Positions 46,672 to 57,100 of a stretch of 64,000 nucleotides of DNA are shown here, one piece after another (the stretch's first letter is position 1; each line of letters begins with the position of its first letter). A program made the position numbers and the translations under genes. The DNA is from Seiridium cupressi (lineage: Eukaryota; Ascomycota; Sordariomycetes; Amphisphaeriales; Sporocadaceae). The notes beneath the pieces are model-generated. The model searched no databases, was not told the DNA's origin, and was given only the letters and a program-made list of their open reading frames with translations. The stretch lies in contig JARVKI010000003.1 of assembly GCA_036674765.1 (NCBI GenBank), forward strand, positions 620,001-684,000. The letters run 5' to 3'.

Positions 46672-47157
46672 ATGGCTACCACCAGCATTCATATCGGCTC
46701 CCTCGAGAGCATCCCCGGCGGCGCATCCCCAGGCCTGCTCTTCCTCAAGGAACTGCTCCCCTCTTGGGACGCCCTTGGCAAGCCTCCAAAGCCTGTCCGT
46801 GAATTTTTCAACAACGAGACCAGCTTTGTCACCAACTCCAACGACCCTACACCCGTCGGCCAGGTACTGCAGGGTCTTATCAAGCGTGTTGACAGACTTG
46901 CCAAGCTGCACCGTGAGGTCACGGCCGCTTATGATATCGGCAAGGAGGATGGCACCCGCACCGTCATCTTTGAGGCTATCAACAGCAGAGTGCTCAAGAA
47001 CGACCCGTCAAACACGGAAGTCAAGGGCAAGGAGGTCACTGTCTTGGAGCTGAAGCCGGTTGACGGCAAACTGGTCGCCGTAGAAGTCCGCACTACCCTG
47101 GAGAACCACGCCCTCAGCGTGCACCAGCGAAAGCTTGGTGGCGCTGGTGCAGCATAA
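46672..47157 (+). CDS. Small NTF2/SnoaL-like protein, function unknown
   Basis: Single exon, 161 residues, from the ATG at 46672 (ATCGCAATGG); the frame upstream reaches only a GTG. No signal peptide or membrane helix. The pattern suggests an NTF2-like alpha+beta barrel: an N-terminal helix (LLFLKELLPSWDALGKPP), VREFFNNETSFVTNSNDPTPV, a long helix (VGQVLQGLIKRVDRLAKLH) and four strands (REVTAAYDIG, GTRTVIFEAINSRVL, KGKEVTVLELKPVDG and KLVAVEVRTTLENHAL). Codon third positions are GC-rich, supporting good expression. Fungal proteins of this type are often annotated only as hypothetical; some relatives of the fold are ketosteroid isomerase-like enzymes. No catalytic residues can be assigned. Confidence 0.8.
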   Translation: MATTSIHIGSLESIPGGASPGLLFLKELLPSWDALGKPPKPVREFFNNETSFVTNSNDPTPVGQVLQGLIKRVDRLAKLHREVTAAYDIGKEDGTRTVIFEAINSRVLKNDPSNTEVKGKEVTVLELKPVDGKLVAVEVRTTLENHALSVHQRKLGGAGAA

Positions 47158-47388
47158 GTTTAGAGAAAACAAGATGGCCTACGATGGGCCCAAGATTTGC
47201 CGTGCCCAGCAGGCCCGCTAGACGGAAATGGCATTGGGCATAGAGATGTCATACAGTGCTTGAATTATATATTGCATTTTGGAATATAAACTTGCGTTTG
47301 CCTCCTGGACACCAACTGCTTGCTCGCTCATCTCGTGGGGTCAACTTTGTCTTTTCCTCCCGGCATCTGACTTGATAGCACAGGCTCT

Positions 47389-49566
47389 TTAGTAAAGATT
47401 GAACTCTTGGACAGGAACCTGCGACCAGTCACCGCTGGATTTGATGTAAGATGCCTGTGCGATCCGCTCATAACCTGACCGTGTCATAGAACGAGCTAGA
47501 ATTAACGCCTCGCCTTTTGGTGACCTATCAAAACTGCCAGGTTTCATAAGGTTTCGGACATCCGCTGTAATGGGCAACAAAAACACATCGGCACCGTCAA
47601 AGGCAATGGAGCAGCGAGCTTCTTCAGACTCCAGTACGTTGCTTGCCCTGCGCCGCCTTACTGTATTGCCGCCTTGGGGGTGGGGTGCCTTTTCGAGCGG
47701 ACTGTCAGGGTAAGTAGAGGTAACAGATGTATGCGGACTGTCGATTAATTCGATCTTCGCATCGTTGTCAGGCAGGCCAACACCAGGTCTTTCCAGTGTC
47801 ATTTTCGCTGCAAGTAATGGGCCTTGTATGCGAACATACCCACCGGTGACTTGACCAAATTGGTCAGACGTGCTGAGGTCCATCTCCACCTCGAGGACTG
47901 TGACTGGAAAGTATATACCCTCCTCGGCTAACGGCAGGGCGGGGGTTATCTCACCCACAACAGATGCCCAGGAGAAAGTCGGAGCTAAGTATGTTTTAGG
48001 GAAATATGCTTCAGCATTTCTGGAGTTTCGATACCACAAAAGGCTCCTAGCCGTAAGTGTGGTCAATTGAGATCCCAGCCATACTCCAGCGGCATACCAA
48101 GTCCAGTACTTTCGATCAAGCATAGTTGAGTATTTTCTAGCAATGCCGGCAAGAGCTGTGAGAGTATCTGTCTGAAATGACAGGTGACGCTTCGTAAACT
48201 CTTGTGTGATTGCATGCCACTGGTCTTTTGAGGATGCTCCAAAGTAGTTTTTGATGGCCTGTCCACATTCACACGCGTCCATGTCTTGGCAGCCCCATTG
48301 GACCTCACCAGTGGTGAAGCTGATATAGCGGTTTGACAGTAGGCGCTCCTGCAAAACCCATCCTCTACTGTCTATGGGATCCAGCCATTGGTCCTTGTGG
48401 TGATCAGGACCTTGGGGTGCATTGCGATGATATCCCCAATCTCTAAGGATTCTTCCTCGAATCTCGACGTTTTTATTGCCGGCTTGTACGAGTCCCAACG
48501 GGATGGAAGGTCTTCGAGATCCCTTCAAAAACCCTTCGTCACATGATGCTGCTGAAGCAGCAATGATGGTAATCAAAGCACCCGAGTAGACCGCACTCAT
48601 CTTCGCAGCTTCCATCTCCCAGTCACTGGGATCGTCTTGAACAATGCACATGGAGTCGATCCAAATAAGATCAGCGCCAATGCTGCTGGAAACTTTGATA
48701 GCATCTCTGAGCGTTGCTGGAAGATTCGAGATGGCAAGGCCCCGCCGGAGACTTGGTAGGGTCGACGAAGTTGCCCTGACATGGTTGCTTTGGTCACCCC
48801 AACAATAGCTCAAAGCGGTATACTTTCCACTCATCGGAGGGCGAAAGTTGACGAGCCTGATCTGACCCGTTTTGCTGTTAATCCTCAAGATTCGCTTAAG
48901 AGAGCCGCTCTCAAGTATCTGAATCATCCTGCTGGTGTATTTCTGGCACGATGCATGATTTCTAAGGCAATCAGTCAAGTGGTGCTTAATGAAGTTGAGC
49001 GAGTTTGGCGAATCTGCGCACGATGCAATCTCTGCCGCTGGTATAAGTCTCGCGACTTGTGGCTCTCCTATTCCTTGTTCAGTCAAATTTCTTGTCCCCC
49101 TTGCAATGGGCTTACCTTTTGATGTAAAGACCTGCAAGGTAGGTAGAGGTCTCTGTCCACGTATTGTGAAGGCCTCCGCATCGTAGCGCACCCAAAACTG
49201 AACCATTTTCTCAAGCTGCTCTGTCGTGATATCCCATAACTGTATAGTTGCCTCCAGTATAGCAGCGCACTGCCAACAATGATCGGCAGCTGCAAGTAAC
49301 AGTTTCGCAGTGCTCACTGTACGCAATCCAGATCGTTTGGTGCATGTAGTCACTGGTGCATGCCGCAGTGTCCACTCGCACGTATCACAAACGGAGGCAA
49401 GCGAAGAAACCCGGCCAGCACTCCTCTCTAAATTAGGTTTCGATCTGATGAGGGCAGATTCTTCTCTCGAATTCGAAAATAGCACCGATGCCAGCCAGGT
49501 AGCCTGGGCCATTGGCCAACATCCTCCTAACCCCTTCAGGCACGGCTTCGGCCATTGGATACACAT
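47389..49566 (-). CDS. HET-domain (heterokaryon incompatibility) protein
   Basis: Single exon, 725 residues, ATG at 49566 and stop at 47389, ending 231 bp from the convergent NTF2-like gene. HET-domain proteins take part in non-self recognition and programmed cell death when incompatible hyphae fuse; many moulds carry dozens with unknown partners. The HET domain starts near residue 249 with YTALSYCWGD and continues with NLPATLRDAI, ADLIWIDSMCIVQDD, DWEMEAAKMSAVYSGA and TIIAASAASCDEGFL, the full set of conserved blocks. RGWVLQERLLSNRYISFTTG and EVQWGCQ follow. The N-terminal 240 residues contain cysteine pairs (SVCDTCEW, DHCWQC) that could bind a metal. The gene is intact with no stop or frameshift. 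GC at third positions is lower than in the housekeeping genes, which fits an accessory gene. Confidence 0.92.
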   Translation of the reverse strand: MCIQWPKPCLKGLGGCWPMAQATWLASVLFSNSREESALIRSKPNLERSAGRVSSLASVCDTCEWTLRHAPVTTCTKRSGLRTVSTAKLLLAAADHCWQCAAILEATIQLWDITTEQLEKMVQFWVRYDAEAFTIRGQRPLPTLQVFTSKGKPIARGTRNLTEQGIGEPQVARLIPAAEIASCADSPNSLNFIKHHLTDCLRNHASCQKYTSRMIQILESGSLKRILRINSKTGQIRLVNFRPPMSGKYTALSYCWGDQSNHVRATSSTLPSLRRGLAISNLPATLRDAIKVSSSIGADLIWIDSMCIVQDDPSDWEMEAAKMSAVYSGALITIIAASAASCDEGFLKGSRRPSIPLGLVQAGNKNVEIRGRILRDWGYHRNAPQGPDHHKDQWLDPIDSRGWVLQERLLSNRYISFTTGEVQWGCQDMDACECGQAIKNYFGASSKDQWHAITQEFTKRHLSFQTDTLTALAGIARKYSTMLDRKYWTWYAAGVWLGSQLTTLTARSLLWYRNSRNAEAYFPKTYLAPTFSWASVVGEITPALPLAEEGIYFPVTVLEVEMDLSTSDQFGQVTGGYVRIQGPLLAAKMTLERPGVGLPDNDAKIELIDSPHTSVTSTYPDSPLEKAPHPQGGNTVRRRRASNVLESEEARCSIAFDGADVFLLPITADVRNLMKPGSFDRSPKGEALILARSMTRSGYERIAQASYIKSSGDWSQVPVQEFNLY

Positions 49567-49933
49567 TTCGTTGGAAGTTCATGGATAAAGGGTGTTTTTC
49601 AATATATCCTGAAATGGTTCAATCTCGAAACTAAACAGGATAAAAAGCTGAAAGTACGTCGTCCTGTAGATCATGCACCCGAAACATGTCGGGCCCCTTG
49701 CGTGGGGACATAACTACAATCTCATTGGCCAGCAAGTCCCCAGAACGCTCAACAACCGCGCGGCTATATAGTACACAAAATTCGTGTCAGAAGTCTTTTG
49801 CTAGTCAATCATGTTCAATCATGATGAGCCTAAAGTACTCAATCGTACAATTCAATTTCGATTTTCGTGTTCTTTTCAGCAATAGTTATTGCATTTGTCC
49901 GGATAAGCCTAGCCCTATTTCTCAATACACCCT
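49567..49933. other. Intergenic
   Basis: 367 bp between the HET gene promoter side and the 3' end of the beta-glucosidase. AT-rich, no gene. Confidence 0.6.
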
Positions 49934-51454
49934 CTATGCAGTCTTGATAACACTTTCAAAAAGTTCCTTCATCTTCAGAGCGCTCTTTTTTGGACTCCTT
50001 ACTTGATCATGATCGTAGTCGACGAAGCAACAGCCGAAGCGCGTTTCGTAGCCCTCGGCCCATTCAAAGTTGTCCATTAGCGACCAGGCCATGTAGCCCT
50101 TTACATTACAGCCATCCTCCGAGACGGCCTTTTCAAGTGCGTGAGCATAGTCATGGAAGTACTTGACACGGAAGTCATCCTCGAGAATCTTCTCCTTAGG
50201 AAGATCATTCTCGCCCTTGATACTCGTACCGTTCTCAGTAACATAGATCGGTGGGTACCCATACCGCTTGCTCAGCCAATTGATGAGACCACGGAAGCCT
50301 TCAGCATTCGGGCGCAGCCAGAAAGATTGGGTCTCAGGACCGATGCAGTTTCCGTTCTTATCGAAAGCTGTCGTCTCCAAGTTACCCAGGAAATCATCCT
50401 CGTGTGGTGTGCCGGTCTTGTGCTTAACATAGTCGGCAGTGTAGTGGTTCATTCCGTAGAAATCGTTAGACCCTTGCACCAGAGCCTTTTCTTCGTCTGT
50501 GAAGGTAGGGAGGCGGTCGCCAAGCTGCTTCAGCATGGACTCGGGGTACTTGCCAAAGTAGATGGGGTCGGCGAACCAGGAGATGGCGAACTCGATCTTC
50601 CTGTTGGCAGCCTCAACGTCTTCCGGGTCCTCGGGATCCCAGGGGTAGGTGTAGTCACCGTTGAGGGTAATACCGATTTGGCCCCCATTAGTGGGCTTGA
50701 ACTCTTCACGGTAGACCTTGACAGCTCTGCCATGAGCCACAAGCAGATTGTGACCGACGATCCACGGCTCCCTTGAGCTGTCGCCAATTGGCGATTTTTT
50801 ACGATCAGATGTGTGGCCGGGGGCAAAATAGCCGGTGCTGTAACCCAGGATCGAGCTGCACCATGGCTCGTTGAAAGTGATCCAGTTCTTGCACTTTGGA
50901 ATGGCCTTGAAGACGACACGTGCATAGTTCTCGTAGTCCAGGGGGAACTCGGTCCTGTTCAAGAGACCTCCGTATCGCTTGTCTAGCTCATCGGGGGCAT
51001 CCCAGTGATACAGTGTGATGAATGGCGTAATGCCGGCCTCGAGCAAATCATCGACAAGCTTGACATAGTAATCGAGACCCTTCTGGTTGACTGGATCATC
51101 TCGGCCGCCAAGCGGGATAATGCGGGACCAGGACAGTGAGAAACGATAGCATTTCGAACCAAGCTCCTTCAGGAGCTTGATGTCGTCTGCGGCTCTGTTG
51201 TAGGAATCACAAGCGACATCTCCATTCGCTCCGTGTGCAATTTTCCCGGGGGTAGCGCAGAAGGTGTCCCAGATAGATGGGCCTCGACCGTCTTGTTTGG
51301 TGGCTCCCTCGATCTGGAAACTGGGGAAGGAAACCCGCATGTTAGTCTCCACAGCCCGCTCAAGCTAGTGAGGTCCTGGGATGAAGACAAAGAGAAGGCC
51401 CGTCACTCACGACGCAGTGGCGAAGCCCCACTGGAAATCCGACGGCAAAGACAT
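49934..51454 (-). CDS. Intracellular beta-glucosidase, glycoside hydrolase family 1
   Basis: Two exons, 51454-51411 and 51320-49934, with a 90 bp intron (GTGAGT, CCCCAG), give 476 residues. GH1 enzymes hydrolyse cellobiose and other beta-glucosides with retention, and often transglycosylate. The start MSLPSDFQWGFATASFQIEGA is the canonical GH1 N-terminus and lacks a signal peptide, so the enzyme is cytosolic, like Trichoderma Cel1A. The acid/base glutamate is E166 in TFNEP and the nucleophile E377 in YVTENGTS. Other landmarks are DGRGPSIWDTF, SYRFSLSW-type SWSRIIP, NDFYGMNHYT and DNFEWAEGYETRFG. A short insert relative to Cel1A (DRKKSPIGDSS, about 187-197) follows APGHTS. An inverted pair of CreA-type motifs lies about 390 bp upstream, consistent with glucose repression. 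Confidence 0.96.
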
Positions 51455-53108
51455 GTTGTATACGAGCGAGAAGTGCTGGTAGAGCAGCACGGGGGCTTAT
51501 CTAGGCTATATCGACGTCTATTGCTTTCTCTTGGCTGGAGGCTCGGCTGGGAAAATAGCGATATAGTGCTCGTATGAGCGCCAAGACCAGAAACAATGTT
51601 TGGACGGAGATGGAGAGATGGGGACGGAGGCAAGAGATCGCGCTTCCAGAGACAGAACTCTCTGCCAGGAAAGAAACAGCGAAGTGGCATCATCTTATAT
51701 GCCCATCCAGGCGGCCTGGTCCATCACCTGCAACGAGCCCTTTCCCAATTCTCCCATGTCGGACCGTGACGACCGAGATGCACTCTGGCCCCATTGATGG
51801 CTGATTCTCCAAGGCCGTCGACGCTCAGCAGCAAGAACAGGTCCCCGCGGCGGGGTAATTTGGAGCTCGGTAGCACAATGAATAATGTTCGCTTGGGGGA
51901 GAGAGCAGAGGCGACCCCCAAAGGCTCCTCCGCAGCGGCGAGTGGGCGAGTTTGTACCTATGTTGCGGCCCGCCTCTCCGAAGGGTCGAAGCTGGATCTA
52001 GCCAGGACCCGACCCGCCAGAACTTCGGCTGAGCGCTAAGTGGCCGGCTGGCTGCGAGCCGGACGGCGAGATGGGATGGTTTGTTTCCTCGCCTTGGGGG
52101 ATCGCCAGTGTACCCTTGGTCTGGGACGGTATGGCATTGAGTGAAACCGACCAGGACCAGCCTCCGATGTCACAGGTATGGAGCTTGCGTGCATGCGGCG
52201 CTCTTCCACGCCTGCTGTGGCAGTCCGGATTGGTAGCTCTGGCGACTGAAACGGCCGACGCCCCCGGGACACGACGGAAGTGGTGGGCGGCTTGGCGGCT
52301 GAACATCGAAAGCCAGGTGATATGGCTGGCCAACATATGCACAACCCGCGCCGCACATAAGATCGCAATATACACTGCGACGCGATGCTATCGGCGGCAA
52401 TACTCGCATTTAGATGAAGCGCTGCCCGTGTCCCATAATTCTTCCGCCCAAACCTTGATGCAGCAATCCAATGTATTCCGGACTGGGGATGATCTTAGTG
52501 CCAACCGGCGGACATATAGTTGACGGGCATGATGCAGTCGAGTGCTCGAGGCACCCGCGCCCTGCAGCTCAAGCCTCGGAGCATTGGCCGTAAGTTGCAG
52601 CACATGTCGCAAGCGATGCACCTCGTTGATCAACGTCCGCATAATGCGCTGTATTATACATGATATTGCGGAAGCGCTTCCCTTATGCTCAGCGGCTAGC
52701 AGTGCCGGCCGTCGTGCAGATCTAAGCCTCAATTCTCCCGGCCATCGAGTTCCCCAGGGCCATGAAATCACAACTAAGCCAACGCGCCTTATCTGCAGCC
52801 TCGCAAAGCCCACCATTCCGATGCAAGTGAGCCATACCGGAAAGTCGGGTCTCCATCCATCCATCCATCAACGCGACGTTTTACGTCGACTGTACAGGCT
52901 GGCCATGACCAGAGCTGTGGCCCACTGGCTGTTGTACTGTTAGTCCGCGTTTGCCAAGCCATCCAGCATGTTGAAAACAATCGTTCCCATCAAGTACCGA
53001 GCCGACAAACTCTATTACACCGGCAGTTATGTTACAAACGAGATCATATGCGAGATTCATACGGCTCTGCGGACCTCTGAGCCACTGGAAAGGACACAGT
53101 GCTCTGCT
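51455..53108. other. Upstream region of the beta-glucosidase gene; no gene seen
   Basis: 1.65 kb. Frames on both strands in 51.6-52.9 kb overlap each other, are short and resemble nothing, so I leave them out. Besides the CreA-type pair, no element was recognised. Confidence 0.5.
51843..51855. promoter_or_regulatory. Inverted pair of CreA-type sites (SYGGRG)
   Basis: CCCCGCGGCGGGG contains GCGGGG on each strand, separated by one base (51843-51848 and 51850-51855). GCGGGG fits the consensus SYGGRG bound by the carbon catabolite repressor CreA/Cre1, and paired sites are usually the functional form. The position is about 390 bp upstream of the beta-glucosidase start codon. Confidence 0.4.
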
Positions 53109-53972
53109 TTATGTTGTGCTGGCCTTGGCAGGAGCATTCTGCTGGTCCGTGTCTCTGCGTTTTCTCTTGCCGTTCGTCGCTGTTTCCGATGCCTCGCCAT
53201 CGTCTTCCCCGGTCCACTCAGTAATCTCCCATTCCACGCGCATAGTGCCGTCCCGACTTTCCTGAGCGCCCCGACTGGTGCGAGCGTTGCCCAGGCGACT
53301 TCCCTGGATCATGCTGTCGAACCACGGGATGTGCGTGAAGTCGCGTCCGGTCAACTGCGAGTCTGTCACAGCCGTGGGATTTGTGGGCACTATATCCATA
53401 GCGTCCTCTATGTCGTCCTCTGTGAGTAGCCCGAGCTCCTCGAGATCATGCAAGTCCTCCGTCAGAAGCGAACCGATGGTCAACTGGATGTAATCTGCCT
53501 CGCTTCTCGGCTGTTCTGTGAAGTAGGATATGGGAGTGCCACAGAACCCACAGAACGTCCGCTGCGTGTTTTCCTCGGACGGATGGGAGTAGACACGTCG
53601 GATGACCGGCCTCGTTTCATCTTGGAAGAACGGGAATGTCCGACTGTGATACCAGGTAAGAGGTACCCGGAGGAAAGCCGAGAGCGGTGCCGCAGAGGCA
53701 ATTCCTGCCATAGACGATAGGTGTTAGTGCTCATTGCTGCTTCTATTACGGGCCGTGGCACAACCGTCATTGCAGCTGGAGCTGTCGCAATTGACCACGC
53801 CGGAACATGAGGATCGAACATAGGAAGCTACATGTAGCCATTTGTACCTACTTTGATTGGCATTCGTATCGAAAATGACCTGCGCTTCCTGGCTGGAGCT
53901 GCCAGGAATGCGGACGATGTATTGATTCCGCCCGCAGTGGCAGCTGCCCCGCAGAGCCCGGTCAGCGCTCAT
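53109..53972 (-). CDS. GFA/CENP-V-fold zinc protein without the catalytic cysteine cluster
   Basis: Two exons, 53972-53852 and 53704-53109, joined in phase 1 across a 147 bp intron (GTAGGT, GGCAG), give 238 residues. The N-terminal RGSCHCGRNQY (C11, C13) and FCGFCGTP (C92, C95) supply the four ligands of the structural zinc of the GFA fold. The second cluster expected about 20-25 residues after the first, a CxCxxC that binds the catalytic zinc, is absent; the stretch reads DTNANQRIASAAPLSAFLRVPL. Glutathione-formaldehyde chemistry is therefore unlikely for this protein. The join is supported by the continuous PLSAFLRVPLTWYHS strand. The C-terminal 100 residues are specific to this fungal subgroup (IPWFDSMIQGSRLG, MRVEWEITEW) and end in a basic KRKRRD segment, a possible nuclear signal. 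Confidence 0.88.
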
Positions 53973-54638
53973 CTTGGTAGTGCGTGATGCGGTTGTAAGA
54001 TGTTGGCGTGGAATCGATGTTCTGAAAAGGCGAGCAAGCCTGGCTTATGAGCCGGAGCCACCAATTGAGTTTGTCTTGCTATGTTAAATGTACAAAGAAA
54101 AGAGGGCGTTGGAAGAATCGGCTGGAAACTTTGACTGCAGTAATCATCCCACCCGGAGCTCTGAGGTGGAACTCAATGACGGAATTGTCTCCAGCCAAGC
54201 TCCGGGTCATTTTCACATTTCGACCACGCAGTTGTAGGATGCGCGTTGCACATTAGTATCTCGTTCGAACAGTATCGTTCAGCCTCTGTCAAACCGCTGT
54301 TAAGTGTATAGCAAGCAAATTAACTATATTCGCGTCACAGGGCCATTCAATTCCGTGTTGTCCGGCGACGCTAGTAACTTCTGCGGCGCCCGGGCGCCTT
54401 GTATATTGTATCCTCGTATCATACATAAGCAAAGTGTCTTTTACACAACGCCCAATCCAATTATCAAACGCTTCAAGCTAAAGAACTGTATTCTACGCTT
54501 CTCCTCACTAGTATGGAATGTATCTGAAAAATGACTTACATACCTGCCTATTTCAGATGTGCATCGAGGACGTCGAAAGGCAAGTGGCACGATCTTTCTC
54601 TATTATGCTACGGCTTTCTCGTCCGTAAAAAGTACTGG
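53973..54638. other. Intergenic
   Basis: 666 bp between tandem minus-strand genes; AT-rich around 54.3-54.6 kb, no gene. Confidence 0.6.
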
Positions 54639-56283
54639 CTAATCATGACTTGTCCTTTCTTGACCTATACCGCCGCTCATCTTACTGTTTCCCGGCACAG
54701 GTTGATCTTCTTGGTTCTCGTCCATCGCTTCCGAGTCCTCACCAACGACTCTCTCCTTGTCCCTTTGGAGCCACCAACGAAGCAAGATGGTCAAGAATTG
54801 GGCAGCAAATACCTGCTCCATGGTATAGAGGAGAATCGGTATCTGAATCAACGATCTAGTCAAATCAGGAGATTGGGCCCACATCGCATCAGCAAGCGGT
54901 ATACCCAATGCCTGTGTCTTTGCCGCCCCACAGAGGCAGACAGCCACCACCTGTTTCTTTGGCATTTTTCTTACTGTGATAGCACGCCTGATAAAAGAGG
55001 GTAGGCGAACACCTAGCTTGGAATCGACAACCCACTACCAAACTTGGCGTCAGCGATTATTGCTTCGAATACATTTGACCAATTATCGAGAGTTGAAGCA
55101 CATGTTTCAAGAACAATGCCCAACCAAGAAGTGTCTACTCGCAGAACCGGCTATAAAAAGTATCAAATAACATAAAAAGTTGCTTACGGTGTCGACCAGC
55201 CTGCACAATAAATCCGGAGGATAAGCTGCATAGTAGCAGACAATTGTGAAGACCATATATAAGGCCAAATTCATGAACACATTGAAGATGACCGAAGATT
55301 TTGGTAGATCATACAGTGCTCCAGACTTGAAAGCCCCAGAAAAGGTTGCCCTGATAATGCAAAGTTAGTACCAGTTTTGCTTTAGGACATTATGTGCTCA
55401 CCAAACAAGCAGGACCATGCATAGCGAGCAAAGTTTAGCCAGCCGAAACGTCCTCAGTGTCCATTCCACTTTCTTTGACCATGTCCAGCGAAGACATTGT
55501 CCCACGGCCAACGGTATCAGCACACTGAGGCCCAGTTGCTTCATGACGCTGGCGTACATTGGACCCAGCGTGGACGGAGACGCAGGTCTCACCTGACCAA
55601 AGCCGGCATCCGCGGGGATGAAACCATATGTCAGACCGGGGGCGATGAACGGCCCGAGGACGTTGCCAATGACGACTTCGATGATAGCGGCTGCTTCGTC
55701 GCCTCCAGAATTTCGAGTCATGACCACATTGGATGCGATGGTGGTCGGAATCGCGCTGACTACCACCATGCCGACGAGCATCGTGACATCGATAGTCCCT
55801 GAGCTCAGTCCACCAGCGGCGACCACGATGCGAATCACGACTATGACCTGTCAGCCCCTGTTTGCGCTTCGAACGGGAGAACCTGCGTACCCAGCATCAA
55901 TACAGGTATGATGACGAAGCCTATGCCTTGAACTATGAAATGCAAGCGCCAATTGTTGATGTGCTGTTTAAGCTTCTGCGGAGACAGTTGCATCCCATTG
56001 ATTAAGAATATCAATGCAATTGCGCCATACAAAATGGAGTATTCGGAGCGAATGATACCTCCCTTGGCAGCGACATCTGTAACATCTCGTCAGCGCATAT
56101 GCCTACAGAAACGCCGTGGAGCGTGGAGTATGTACTTGGGAAAAAATACGCAAGCAGCGTTGCGATACCAAACCCAAACACCAACCAATTATCAAGACAA
56201 AACTTGAGGATTGCCTTTGTCGTCTTCACAACTGCATTTTCATGTTTTGCAGCGCCTGTATCATCTGGGGAATGCTTCGCCAT
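54639..56283 (-). CDS. Rch1/SLC10A7-type membrane protein (SBF-like family)
   Basis: Five exons: 56283-56136, 56076-55891, 55840-55402, 55350-55188 and 55034-54639, giving 443 residues with consistent phases. The first join restores AYFFPNVAAKGGIIRSEYS and the second IIPVLMLVVIRIVVAA, both with the spacing I expect for the family. The family has ten membrane helices; yeast Rch1 and human SLC10A7 restrain calcium entry at the plasma membrane and SLC10A7 affects Golgi function, and no bile-acid transport is known. Landmarks are YSILYGAIALIFLINGMQLS, VSAIPTTIASNVVMTRNSGGDEAAA, VVIGNVLGPFIAP and the late motif AVCLCGAAKTQALGIPLADA followed by IPILLYTMEQVFAAQFLTI. The C-terminal tail is acidic. 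The exon 4-5 join (CRLVDT|WVVDSK) is the least certain. Confidence 0.9.
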
Positions 56284-57100
56284 GATCTCCCTCTAAACAG
56301 CGATACCGCTGAGACATACTTCGCACTATATAAGTCGATGAACAAATCCCCTACAGGTCTCCAAGATTGAGGCCGCGGGTAGTGCATGCGTTTTATCATG
56401 GTTGACCTATGAAGCACGCCATTCCGTCTTATTGCCGCACCGGTCCTCGGATTGGAAGACCACGAGGAAAAAGTGGTGACGGCATCGGCCGCCGGAACCC
56501 CTGTCCGCCAACAATCCGCAAGCTTCCGTCAGGTCTTCGTTATCAAGAGCTCCCAATATCTCGGGCCTGGCCCGGAATTCATGTTACACTGGCCACGAAC
56601 TTGTCGCCAGCATGGTGGATGCCGCGCATCGGCGCTGGTCATGGCATGAACTCAAATCGCGCCCGCGATCATAATGAGCCCGCTCGCAAATATTTGGTGA
56701 GTTGTGTATGTCAGGGTTTTCTTTGTCCGGTTTAGAGCCGTCGTTGAATAGTTCCATTCTGGCATAAAGTACATATAGTCCCAGTACGCAGCGTCTTGAT
56801 AGAAATGTCACGAAAGACAACGTTTTCTCCCGGCTACTTAGAGTGATGAAGCCCGATACTAGACGTCATCTTGGGTGGGCTTAGCGCTGCTTGATATTGA
56901 TCTTGAGGTTTCGCGGCGGTGCTGAAGCAAGATTCACAGCCCAAACACTCGATGAATTCACCAACTTCGTTTATAAGCGTACAAATTAAATACATTTAGC
57001 AATACTAATAACGTATCTTGTTTTAAGCTTAGTTCTATGCGAGCAAATCAACTCTTGGGTTTGCGTCTCGCACTTTTATCAACGCGCCTGTGCCTTTCCA
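56284..57100. other. Intergenic
   Basis: 817 bp; frames are short and none is convincing. The part close to 57100 is AT-rich, as expected for a 3' UTR. Confidence 0.6.

Noticed and set aside
52071..52943. Overlapping frames on both strands upstream of the beta-glucosidase
   Set aside because: They overlap each other, have odd composition and match no family; likely chance frames in a GC-rich promoter region.
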